A DNA stretch of 18,490 bases from JBIOWF01 sp044868295 (GTDB taxonomy: Bacteria; Actinomycetota; Actinomycetes; Streptosporangiales; Streptosporangiaceae): the NCBI GenBank assembly GCA_044868295.1, contig JBIOWF010000053.1:1-18490 (forward strand), read 5' to 3'. Shown piece after piece: positions 1-6,109 of the stretch (the first letter of the stretch is position 1; each line of letters opens with the position of its first letter). Below the pieces are notes generated by a model. The model ran no database searches, was not told the DNA's origin, and saw only the letters and a list, made by a program, of their open reading frames with translations. The position numbers and the translations under genes are program-made.

Positions 1-195
1 CCGTCGTCCTGCCGTTACGTACGCGATCTCTATGGCAGTCCGTCCCCACCCACGACGTGCCCAGTGTGCCGTGCGAAGCTCTGTCCGGTCTCATCCGCCG
101 TGTTCGGTGGTGACCCTGGGCCACGCGCGCCTGCGGGCGGGCCCGCCCGTCAGCACTACAGAAGATGGATTTGCCCCTCGCCAAACCGGGACAAG

Positions 196-224
196 TTGGA
201 TGATCAAAAATGGCTCTGTAGTAA
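196..224 (+). promoter_or_regulatory. Weak candidate promoter for nrtL
   Basis: TTGGAT at 196-201 and TAGTAA at 219-224 are separated by 17 bases in the only AT-rich patch of the region. The match to the vegetative consensus is partial, since the -10 box lacks the final T. If used, the transcript would begin just before the overlapping hairpins at 232-271 and have a leader of roughly 220 bases. This is inference only. Confidence 0.25.
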
Positions 225-231
225 AAACGGG

Positions 232-271
232 CGGGCCGGTAAGGCTACTCCCGGCCCGAGTCCGGGGGCCG
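232..271 (+). promoter_or_regulatory. Two mutually exclusive hairpins upstream of nrtL
   Basis: CGGGCCGG (232-239) is perfectly complementary to CCGGCCCG (251-258), with an 11-base loop. CGGCCC (252-257) can instead pair with GGGCCG (266-271). The two stems share 252-257, so only one can form at a time. No T-tract follows, so this is not a classical terminator. It could be an attenuator-like leader element or simply GC-rich self-complementarity. Confidence 0.35.
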
Positions 272-451
272 TGACCGCGTAACGAGGTCCGCTGACCCCG
301 GTACCTCACTGGCTGACCGGGGAAGATTGAGCGCCAGCTGTCCTCGCTGCGATCCCGGAGCGGGGGTTTCACCGGCTGCCTGTGCGGCGTTCTGGGTGAC
401 TACCTCGCCGCCGCTGCAGTCGCCGGGTTGCAACGGTGTCAGGCTGTGGGG

Positions 452-1321
452 GTGACTCCCGATCAGCTGGCCGTACTTCTTGGGGCGCCGCCCGTGCCGT
501 GGGGCTCCTGGGACCGGGTGGCGACTTATGCCTCAGCGGTCGCGCTCGGCGCCGCCGAGGGCAGGGCGCCGCGCGACGTCGCCGAGGAGATCGCGGCACG
601 GCTGCGCCCTATCGATGGGGTGGCGGACGTGCTGGTCCAACCGAACGGATTCCTCCTGATAGAGGTCACACAACCAGGAGACATCGTCGGCGAGATAGTG
701 GCCACCAGCGCTCGAACCGTCGAAGGGAAGACGGCCGGGGGTGCGGAGGGTGAAGCGGGAAAAGCCCCGATCGAGGTAGGCGGGGCCCAGGCCGGCTCGG
801 CTGTCTCTGCGGCGGCGCGGGTCGGTACCGCTGGGGTCGCTGCGGCTGGAGTTGGTACGGCTGGAGCTGGTACGCCTGGGGTCGGTACGGCTGGAGTTGG
901 TGCGGGGTGGGCAGGCGGGTCGGCCGAGTTGCCGTGGCCGGATTTCCCGCGCACTTGGGAAAATCCGGGATTTGTTGTCCGATATGCGCATGTGCGGGCG
1001 GTAGCCGTACGCAGATGGGCGCGGGATCTCGACGTTCCGATGGACGAGTTCCATCCGGAGCTGCTCAGCGGTCGTCATGACCGCGCCGTGCTGCGGCTGC
1101 TGGCGGAACTGCCGAGCCGTACGGTGAGCCGGGAGCCGCGCTGGACGGCGTATCTCGAACAGCTCGCGATGGCCTATCACGACGCCCATGAGCATGCTCC
1201 GGCGATTCCGATGGGTGACCAGCCGGTCGAGGAGCTTCACACGGCCCGGCTGTGGCTGGCGGAGGCCGTACGGATCGTGATGCGTTCACTCGCCGGAGAG
1301 GCCCTGCCCGACCGGCTCTGA
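452..1321 (+). CDS. nrtL: ArgS-related anticodon-binding protein NrtL
   Basis: This is a protein of about 289 residues resembling the non-catalytic parts of arginyl-tRNA synthetase. The N-terminal ~90 residues look like the ArgS N-terminal additional domain. The C-terminal half (from about residue 168, PDFPRTWENPGFVVRYAHVR, to the end) resembles the DALR anticodon-binding domain. No class I catalytic core (HIGH/KMSKS) is present, so it cannot charge tRNA; its function is not established to my knowledge. Between the two parts lies a linker of Ala/Gly-rich pentapeptide repeats (residues 124-152). I chose the GTG at 452 because the product then begins VTPDQL, like the MTPAEL starts of Streptomyces homologues; a TTG at 428 in the same frame is possible. 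It lies directly upstream of lysA, the position known in Streptomyces. The symbol follows current database naming for this family. Confidence 0.75.
   Translation: MTPDQLAVLLGAPPVPWGSWDRVATYASAVALGAAEGRAPRDVAEEIAARLRPIDGVADVLVQPNGFLLIEVTQPGDIVGEIVATSARTVEGKTAGGAEGEAGKAPIEVGGAQAGSAVSAAARVGTAGVAAAGVGTAGAGTPGVGTAGVGAGWAGGSAELPWPDFPRTWENPGFVVRYAHVRAVAVRRWARDLDVPMDEFHPELLSGRHDRAVLRLLAELPSRTVSREPRWTAYLEQLAMAYHDAHEHAPAIPMGDQPVEELHTARLWLAEAVRIVMRSLAGEALPDRL
821..907 (+). repeat. 15-bp tandem repeat (VGTAG pentapeptides) in nrtL
   Basis: Almost six in-frame 15-base units encode VGTAG, VAAAG, VGTAG, AGTPG, VGTAG and VGAG. The unit is close to GTCGGTACGGCTGGA, and copies differ by a few bases. The repeat lies in the linker between the N-terminal domain and the anticodon-binding domain, so copy number can change without breaking the frame. 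The composition is elastin-like (Gly, Val, Ala, Pro), suggesting a flexible, disordered tether. Confidence 0.85.
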
Positions 1322-1390
1322 CCACCGCCGTCCGCGGGCTGCGGCGTCTCGCCACGTGGGCGGATGTCTCAGGGTGGGGGCAAGGTCGGA

Positions 1391-1406
1391 TAGCCTCGTT
1401 CGGGTG
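1391..1406 (+). promoter_or_regulatory. Possible leaderless -10 box of lysA
   Basis: TAGCCT (1391-1396) lies 7 bases before the GTG start of lysA. No Shine-Dalgarno sequence precedes this start. The spacing fits the leaderless promoters common in actinobacteria, but I see no good -35 hexamer. Confidence 0.3.
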
Positions 1407-2786
1407 AGTCGATTCGCCCACCCCGCCGGGGACAGGCACGCAGAAGTCCTGCCTGAGGAACGCCCGCCGTACGCTCCGAGTGACCTCAACTCGCTGGAGC
1501 CCGCCATCTGGCCGCGAACGTCCGGGCGGGCCGACGGCGCGATCACGATCGGCGGCGTCGACATTCGTGACCTGGCGCAGCAGTACGGCACGCCGCTTTA
1601 CGTCATCGACGAGGAGGACTTCCGGTCCCGCTGCCGCGACCACCGGACCGCCTTCCACGACGGCGACGTCCACTACGCCGGCAAGGCCTTCCTGTGCAGG
1701 GAGGTCGCCCGCTGGATCGACCAGGAGGGCCTCGGCCTCGACGTCTGCAGCGCGGGCGAGCTCGCCGTCGCGCTCAGCGTCGGATTCCCGCCCGAGCGGA
1801 TCACCATGCACGGCAACAACAAGTCGCTCGCCGAGCTGGAGAAGGCCGTCGAGATCGGCGTCGGCCACATCGTGGTCGACTCCTTCGAGGAGATCGCCCG
1901 GTTGGGCTTCCTGGCGGAGCGGCACGGCACGCGGGCCAAGGTCATGATCCGGGTGACCGTAGGCGTCGAGGCCCACACGCACGAGTTCATCGCCACCGCG
2001 CACGACGACCAGAAGTTCGGCCTGTCGTTGAACAGCGGCGCGGCGGCGGAGGCCGTGCGCCGCATCCTGGCGCTTCCTCAGCTTGAACTGCTCGGCCTGC
2101 ACTCGCACATCGGGTCGCAGATCACCGACACCGCCGGTTTCGAGGTCGCGGCGCACCGGCTGGCCACACTCCTGGTCCAGATCAAGCAAGAGCACGGCGT
2201 CGTCCTCCCCGAGCTCGATCTCGGCGGCGGGTACGGCATCCCGTACGTGCCGGGAGACGAAGCCCCCGGCATCAAGGTGATCGCGGACAGTCTGCGCGAG
2301 ATCGTCGCCAAGGAGTGTGAGACGGCAGGCCTGCCGGTTCCGCGGCTCACGGTCGAGCCCGGCCGTTCGATCGCGGGTCTGGCCGGGGTGACCCTCTACG
2401 AGGTCGGTACCGTCAAGGACGTGGAGGGCCTGCGCACCTACGTCAGCGTCGACGGGGGCATGAGCGACAACATCCGCACCGCGCTGTACGGCGCGGACTA
2501 CACGGCCATCGTGGCGTCTCGCGAGAGCGAGGCCGGGCCGATGCTGTCCCGCCTGGTCGGCAAGCACTGTGAGAGCGGCGACATGGTGGTCCGCGATCTC
2601 TGGCTGCCCGCCGACCTGGCGCCCGGCGACCTGATCGCCGTCGCCGGCACCGGCGCCTACTGCCGGTCGCTGGCCAGCAACTACAACTACCTGCCCAAGC
2701 CCGCGGTGGTCGCGGTGTCCAGGGGCCAGGCGCGCGTGATCGTGCGCCGGGAGACCGAGGACGACCTCCTGAGAGGGCAACTGTGA
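1404..2786 (+). CDS. lysA: Diaminopimelate decarboxylase LysA
   Basis: This PLP enzyme decarboxylates meso-diaminopimelate to L-lysine, the last step of lysine biosynthesis, in the cytoplasm. The 460-residue product matches the family length. It belongs to the fold-type III (alanine racemase-like) group: PLP lysine K94 in the HYAGKAF motif, HSHIGSQ, the glycine loop GGGYGIPY and EPGRS for phosphate binding, and C389 in CESGD, which supplies the active-site cysteine of the dimer partner. The frame is open from 1356, but the GTG at 1404 gives VSRFAHPAGDRHAEVLPE, matching the N-terminus known for Streptomyces LysA. hom follows after 22 bases, so the two are probably co-transcribed, linking the lysine and threonine/methionine branches of the aspartate pathway. 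Confidence 0.95.
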   Translation: MSRFAHPAGDRHAEVLPEERPPYAPSDLNSLEPAIWPRTSGRADGAITIGGVDIRDLAQQYGTPLYVIDEEDFRSRCRDHRTAFHDGDVHYAGKAFLCREVARWIDQEGLGLDVCSAGELAVALSVGFPPERITMHGNNKSLAELEKAVEIGVGHIVVDSFEEIARLGFLAERHGTRAKVMIRVTVGVEAHTHEFIATAHDDQKFGLSLNSGAAAEAVRRILALPQLELLGLHSHIGSQITDTAGFEVAAHRLATLLVQIKQEHGVVLPELDLGGGYGIPYVPGDEAPGIKVIADSLREIVAKECETAGLPVPRLTVEPGRSIAGLAGVTLYEVGTVKDVEGLRTYVSVDGGMSDNIRTALYGADYTAIVASRESEAGPMLSRLVGKHCESGDMVVRDLWLPADLAPGDLIAVAGTGAYCRSLASNYNYLPKPAVVAVSRGQARVIVRRETEDDLLRGQL

Positions 2787-2794
2787 GCCAGCGA

Positions 2795-2808
2795 AGCGAG
2801 GAACGCTC
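2795..2808 (+). promoter_or_regulatory. Shine-Dalgarno of hom inside a small hairpin
   Basis: GAGGA (2798-2802) is the ribosome binding site for the GTG at 2809, with 6 bases between them. It lies in the loop of a small stem, AGCG (2795-2798) with CGCT (2804-2807), loop AGGAA. The sequence AGCGAAGCGAGGAACG looks like a short dispersed gene-boundary motif that I recall from related actinomycete genomes. Confidence 0.45.
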
Positions 2809-4107
2809 GTGAGTAAACCTCTGAAAGTCGCGCTGCTGGGCTGCGGCGTCGTCGGCTCGCATGTCGTGCGGCTGCTTGGCGAGCAGGCCGACGACCTGGC
2901 CGCCCGGGTGGGCGCGCCGCTGGAGCTGGCCGGTGTCGCCGTGCGGAGACTGGGCCGCAAGCGCGACGCCGAGATCGACCCCGCCCTGCTCACCACCGAC
3001 GCCGAAGGCCTGGCGACCCGCGACGACGTCGACATCGTCGTCGAGGTGATCGGCGGCATCGAGCCCGCCAGGTCGCTGATCCTGGCCGCGATGTCGAAGG
3101 GCAAGTCCGTCGTCACGGCCAACAAGGCGCTGCTCGCCGAAGACGGCGCGACGATCCATCGGGCGGCCCGGGACAACGGAGTCGACCTGTACTTCGAGGC
3201 CAGCGTGGCGGGTGCGATCCCGCTGCTGCGCCCGCTGCGCGAGTCGATGGCCGGTGACCACGTGCACCGGGTGCTCGGCATCGTCAACGGAACCACCAAC
3301 TACATCCTCGACAAAATGGACTCCACGGGCGCTTCCTTCACGGACGCCCTGGAGGAGGCCCAGTCGCTGGGCTACGCCGAGGCGGATCCGACCGCCGACG
3401 TGGAGGGCTTCGACGCCGCCGCCAAGGCCGCGATCCTCGCGGGGATCGCCTTCCACAGCCGGGTGACCGCGGCCGACGTCCACCGTGAGGGCATCACCGA
3501 GATCACCGCAGCCGACGTCGCCTCGGCGAAGGCCATGGGCTACGTGATCAAGCTGCTGGCCATTTGCACCCGCTCGGACAACGGCCGTTCGGTCGGCGTC
3601 CGGGTGCACCCCGCGATGATCCCGAGGACGCACCCGCTCGCCGGGGTCCGGGAGGCGTACAACGCGGTGTTCGTGGAGGCCGAGTCGGCCGGGCGGCTGA
3701 TGTTCTACGGCGCCGGCGCGGGCGGCGCGCCCACGGCCTCGGCGGTCCTGGGAGACATCGTCGCGGTCGCGCGCAACCGGATCGCCGGCACCCGCGGCCC
3801 GGAGGAGTCCGTGTACGCCGACCTGCCGGTGCACCCGGTCGGTGAGACCCTCACGCGCTATCACGTGTCGCTCGATGTCGCGGACAAGCCGGGCGTGCTC
3901 GCCCGGGTGGCCGACATCTTCGCCAAGCATGACGTCTCCATTCAGACGGTGCGTCAGGAGGGGCGTGGCGACGACGCGCAGCTCGTGCTGGTGACTCACC
4001 GGGCGAGCGATGCGGCGCTCTCGGCCACCGTCGAGGGAATCCACGAGATGGACATCGTCCGCGCCGTCGCCAGCGTCATGCGCGTGGAAGGCGACGACAC
4101 GCCCTGA
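2809..4107 (+). CDS. hom: Homoserine dehydrogenase
   Basis: This enzyme reduces aspartate semialdehyde to homoserine with NAD(P)H, the branch point to threonine, isoleucine and methionine. The 432 residues follow the usual monofunctional layout. There is an N-terminal Rossmann domain with GCGVVGSHV at 11-19, a catalytic domain with VTANKALLAEDG (102-113), NGTTNYIL (160-167) and the EADPTADVEGFDAAAK block ending at K206, and a C-terminal ACT domain at about 351-425. The ACT domain implies feedback control, typically by threonine. The start GTG at 2809 has a GAGGA site 6 bases upstream. It sits right behind lysA. Unlike in Streptomyces, thrC and thrB do not follow directly; four glycosyltransferase genes intervene. 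Confidence 0.95.
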   Translation: MSKPLKVALLGCGVVGSHVVRLLGEQADDLAARVGAPLELAGVAVRRLGRKRDAEIDPALLTTDAEGLATRDDVDIVVEVIGGIEPARSLILAAMSKGKSVVTANKALLAEDGATIHRAARDNGVDLYFEASVAGAIPLLRPLRESMAGDHVHRVLGIVNGTTNYILDKMDSTGASFTDALEEAQSLGYAEADPTADVEGFDAAAKAAILAGIAFHSRVTAADVHREGITEITAADVASAKAMGYVIKLLAICTRSDNGRSVGVRVHPAMIPRTHPLAGVREAYNAVFVEAESAGRLMFYGAGAGGAPTASAVLGDIVAVARNRIAGTRGPEESVYADLPVHPVGETLTRYHVSLDVADKPGVLARVADIFAKHDVSIQTVRQEGRGDDAQLVLVTHRASDAALSATVEGIHEMDIVRAVASVMRVEGDDTP

Positions 4108-4117
4108 TCGAAACAGT

Positions 4118-4173
4118 CGGGCCGACCCGTTGGAGTCCCTTCGGAGTACGGAGTCATCCGTGGGGCCGGCCCG
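4118..4173 (+). terminator. Possible terminator-like structure after hom
   Basis: CGGGCCGACCC (4118-4128) pairs with GGGCCGGCCCG (4163-4173) with one mismatch, enclosing a small hairpin ACGGA-GTCA-TCCGT (4148-4161). It starts 10 bases after the hom stop. No T-tract follows, so termination would be of the weak, tractless type often proposed in actinobacteria, or the structure protects the 3' end. Confidence 0.4.
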
Positions 4174-4267
4174 TTCCTCGGGGGGTATCGGTGCCGGTGC
4201 CACCCGAGCCGACTCGCCGCACGCGAGCACAGTACGGCCTGCCCCTCATGCAGCGAGTCGGGAAGTA

Positions 4268-4357
4268 GGCCGGGGAGAAGCCGGGAAGCGGACCGGGAAG
4301 GCCGGGCAAAGCCGGGTGGAGCCGGAAGCGGGCGGGAGAGGCCGGAAAGTAAGCCGG
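4268..4357 (+). repeat. Periodic GCCGGGAAG-like G-rich tract
   Basis: About nine degenerate copies of GCCGGGARR follow one another at 9-12 base intervals. G-runs lie at 4272-4275, 4283-4285, 4295-4297, 4304-4306, 4314-4316, 4330-4332 and 4334-4336. The tract ends just before the promoter of the next gene (-35 at 4360). Several G-runs with loops of 6-9 bases could form a G-quadruplex on the non-template strand. It is untranslated. Confidence 0.65.
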
Positions 4358-4359
4358 AT

Positions 4360-4397
4360 TTGGCTTCTTCCCGTCGGTGGCCTACGTTGCGCGAGTG
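4360..4397 (+). promoter_or_regulatory. Leaderless promoter of the GT-C gene
   Basis: TTGGCT (4360-4365), a 17-base spacer and TACGTT (4383-4388) form a good vegetative-type promoter. The GTG at 4395 lies 6 bases after the -10 box, where transcription would start. No ribosome binding site is present. This supports a leaderless mRNA and the choice of 4395 as start codon. Confidence 0.55.
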
Positions 4398-5849
4398 ATC
4401 GTTGGTGTAGCGGGGGCACCGGCTGAGGCCGCGTCGGCCGAGCGTGCGCGGAGATGGCCGTGCGTGGTGGCGGGCCTGGTGGCCGTCGCGATCACGCTGA
4501 CAGGATTGTCCGGCGCGTCCTTGTCGAGCGACGAGCTCGCGACGTACAGCGCCGCTCGCCGCTCGTTCGGCGATCTCTGGATCCTCGGGCAGCACATCGA
4601 TGGGCATTTCCTGCCCTACTACGCATTCATGCACGTGTGGCTGGAAGCCGGTCAGAGCGTGTGGTGGCTGCGGCTGCCGGCGGTCATCGCCACCGGGGTC
4701 GCCACGGCGCTGGTCGTCGATCTCGGGCGACGGATCCATTCCCTCCGGGCGGGGCTCTTCGCGGCGGTGCTGTACGTGGCGCTGCCGTCGGTGTCCTACT
4801 ACGGGCAGAACGCCCGTCCCTATGCACAGGCCGCCGCGGCCGCCGTGCTGGCAGTCTGGGCCCTGCACCGGGCGCTCGACGAGTCCGCGCGCGGCCGGCG
4901 CTGGGTGGTGTACTCGGCGGCCGTGGCCGCGGTCTGCTGCACCCATCTCTTCGCGATCCTCACGCTCCCCGCTCATCTGGTCGTGGCGGTGTCCCATCGC
5001 CGCGTCGCCCTGACCCGCATGGTGCCGAGTCTCGTGATCGGGTGCGTGCCGGGAGTGATCCTGGGGGCCATCGGGTTCGGCGAACAGGAGGCCATCTCGT
5101 GGATAAAGCTGCCCCAGGCGAAAGTCTTCCTGGCGTTACCGAGGATGGTGGCGGGGGAGGACTGGCCCGGCTATGTCCTGCTGGCCACGGCGGTCGCGGG
5201 GCTGATCCTGCTCTGGCCCCGCCGGGAATCGCGACCATGGCTGGGCGTTCTCACCGGTTGGGCCGTCCTGCCGCCGCTGCTGCTTTTCGCGATCTCCCAT
5301 CTCGTCACGCCGGTCTACGTCAACCGCTATCTGTTCGCCACCGTGCCGGCCTTCGCGCTGCTGGCCGGTCTCGCGCTGGCCGCCGTGCCACGGGTGATCG
5401 GGGCGGGCATCCTGGTGGGGAGTCTCGTCGTCGCGATTCCCGGGCACGTGAAGATTCGCGAGGAGGACGGGCACTTCGAGAACTTCCCGGCCGCCGTGCG
5501 AGCCGTCAAGAGCCGGGCCGAACCGGGCGACGCGATCCTCTTCGAGCAGACGTGGCTGCGCGACCGGCTCTCCTACTACGGCGACCTTCCCGATGACGTC
5601 CTCCGGCTGGATCCCGGGCCCGTGCGGAGCGGGTTCGGATATCGAGAGAGGACCGACGTGGCATCCGCCCTCACCGGCCGGCGGCGGGTCTGGGTCGCCT
5701 GGCGCGGCAGCCCGGAGTCGGGAATGGCCCGCTCGCAGAAGGTCAAGAATGTGCGGGACGCGGGCTTCACGCCCATCCGAGTATGGCGACCGGTCCAGTC
5801 ACCCGGCGTCACGGTGGCCCTGTTCGGCCGTGCGGTCCAGGCCCGCTGA
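4395..5849 (+). CDS. Polytopic GT-C family glycosyltransferase
   Basis: This is an integral membrane protein of 484 residues. A charged N-terminus precedes a first membrane helix (about 22-40), then the sequence SSDELATY with D46-E47. An acidic pair in the first extracytoplasmic loop is the hallmark of GT-C enzymes (PMT/GT39, GT83 types), which transfer sugars from lipid-phosphate donors. Many further hydrophobic segments follow to about residue 350, then a soluble C-terminal domain. I infer transfer of a sugar such as mannose or arabinose to a cell-surface glycan, lipid or protein; the substrate is unknown. Leu248 is encoded by TTA (5136-5138), the rare codon that makes genes bldA-dependent in streptomycetes. 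The alternative in-frame start at 4377 lies upstream of the predicted transcript start. It is the first gene of the block separating hom from thrC. Confidence 0.8.
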   Translation: MIVGVAGAPAEAASAERARRWPCVVAGLVAVAITLTGLSGASLSSDELATYSAARRSFGDLWILGQHIDGHFLPYYAFMHVWLEAGQSVWWLRLPAVIATGVATALVVDLGRRIHSLRAGLFAAVLYVALPSVSYYGQNARPYAQAAAAAVLAVWALHRALDESARGRRWVVYSAAVAAVCCTHLFAILTLPAHLVVAVSHRRVALTRMVPSLVIGCVPGVILGAIGFGEQEAISWIKLPQAKVFLALPRMVAGEDWPGYVLLATAVAGLILLWPRRESRPWLGVLTGWAVLPPLLLFAISHLVTPVYVNRYLFATVPAFALLAGLALAAVPRVIGAGILVGSLVVAIPGHVKIREEDGHFENFPAAVRAVKSRAEPGDAILFEQTWLRDRLSYYGDLPDDVLRLDPGPVRSGFGYRERTDVASALTGRRRVWVAWRGSPESGMARSQKVKNVRDAGFTPIRVWRPVQSPGVTVALFGRAVQAR

Positions 5850-5880
5850 CTCGGATACGGCCCCGCAGTCGGCCCTCAGG

Positions 5881-6000
5881 CATCGCGCCGCGCAGGCGAC
5901 CGGCCTTGAGCATGGCGCCGGGTGGGCAGCCGCCCCCAGGCGTGGCGCCGGGTGGGCAGCCGGCCTCCGGGCATCGCGCTTGGCAGTAGGTGGGGCCTGC
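5881..6000 (+). repeat. 30-bp intergenic tandem repeat, four copies
   Basis: Copies begin at 5881, 5911, 5941 and 5972. Copies 2 and 3 differ at about 4 of 30 positions and share GGCGCCGGGTGGGCAGCC; copies 1 and 4 are more diverged. The array starts 31 bases after the GT-C stop codon and ends about 100 bases before the next gene. It is a minisatellite-like element with no coding role that I can defend. Confidence 0.75.
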
Positions 6001-6001
6001 A

Positions 6002-6033
6002 TCCCAATACTGCTCTGAATGCTCTCCCAATAC
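6002..6033 (+). repeat. Direct repeat TCCCAATAC upstream of the GT2 gene
   Basis: TCCCAATAC occurs at 6002-6010 and 6025-6033, 23 bases apart (about two helical turns). A related CCCAATACCG lies at 10761-10770 upstream of thrC. This could be a regulator site; no family can be named. Confidence 0.35.
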
Positions 6034-6052
6034 CGTCTCGTTCGGTACGGCC

Positions 6053-6072
6053 TGATTCGACCACGCGAATCA
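6053..6072 (+). promoter_or_regulatory. Operator-like inverted repeat TGATTCG-N6-CGAATCA
   Basis: Perfect 7-base arms (6053-6059 and 6066-6072) are separated by 6 bases, giving a 20-bp dyad with the geometry of a dimeric repressor site. It ends about where the -35 region of the next gene should be (the -10 box TATGCT begins at 6095), a position suited to repression. Confidence 0.5.
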
Positions 6073-6094
6073 TCGTCTCCCTCATATATGTAGA

Positions 6095-6109
6095 TATGCT
6101 GATCGGATG
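6095..6109 (+). promoter_or_regulatory. Leaderless -10 box of the GT2 gene
   Basis: TATGCT (6095-6100) precedes the ATG at 6107 by 6 bases, in a locally AT-rich stretch. There is no Shine-Dalgarno sequence. This fits a leaderless transcript like that proposed for the preceding gene. The -35 region is poor, and the dyad at 6053-6072 lies there. Confidence 0.45.

Larger units (their letters stand above)
1..451. other. Gene-free region upstream of nrtL
   Basis: No open frame here has a recognisable protein, good initiation context or typical codon use, and I found no tRNA (no TTCRANYCC-type T-arm). The stretch holds a perfect 16-bp palindrome at 134-149 (CGGGCGGGCCCGCCCG), an AT-richer patch at about 165-230 with a weak promoter-like pair, and overlapping inverted repeats at 232-271. 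It is most likely the intergenic and leader DNA of the gene starting at 452. Where the gene upstream of the window ends cannot be seen. Confidence 0.5.

Noticed and set aside
1..451. tRNA gene or end of an upstream coding region
   Set aside because: No T-arm consensus, no acceptor pairing and no reading frame with recognisable protein could be found.
1065..3299. Minus-strand open frame of 744 codons
   Set aside because: It is antisense to nrtL and lysA/hom, which are clearly real. Its product is Arg/Asp/Val-rich without any family signature, as expected for the complement of GC-rich coding DNA.
2443..4230. Minus-strand open frame of 595 codons
   Set aside because: Antisense shadow of lysA and hom with low-complexity translation and no initiation signals.
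5881..6000. CRISPR array
   Set aside because: The 30-base units are contiguous tandem copies without unique spacers, and no cas genes are present.
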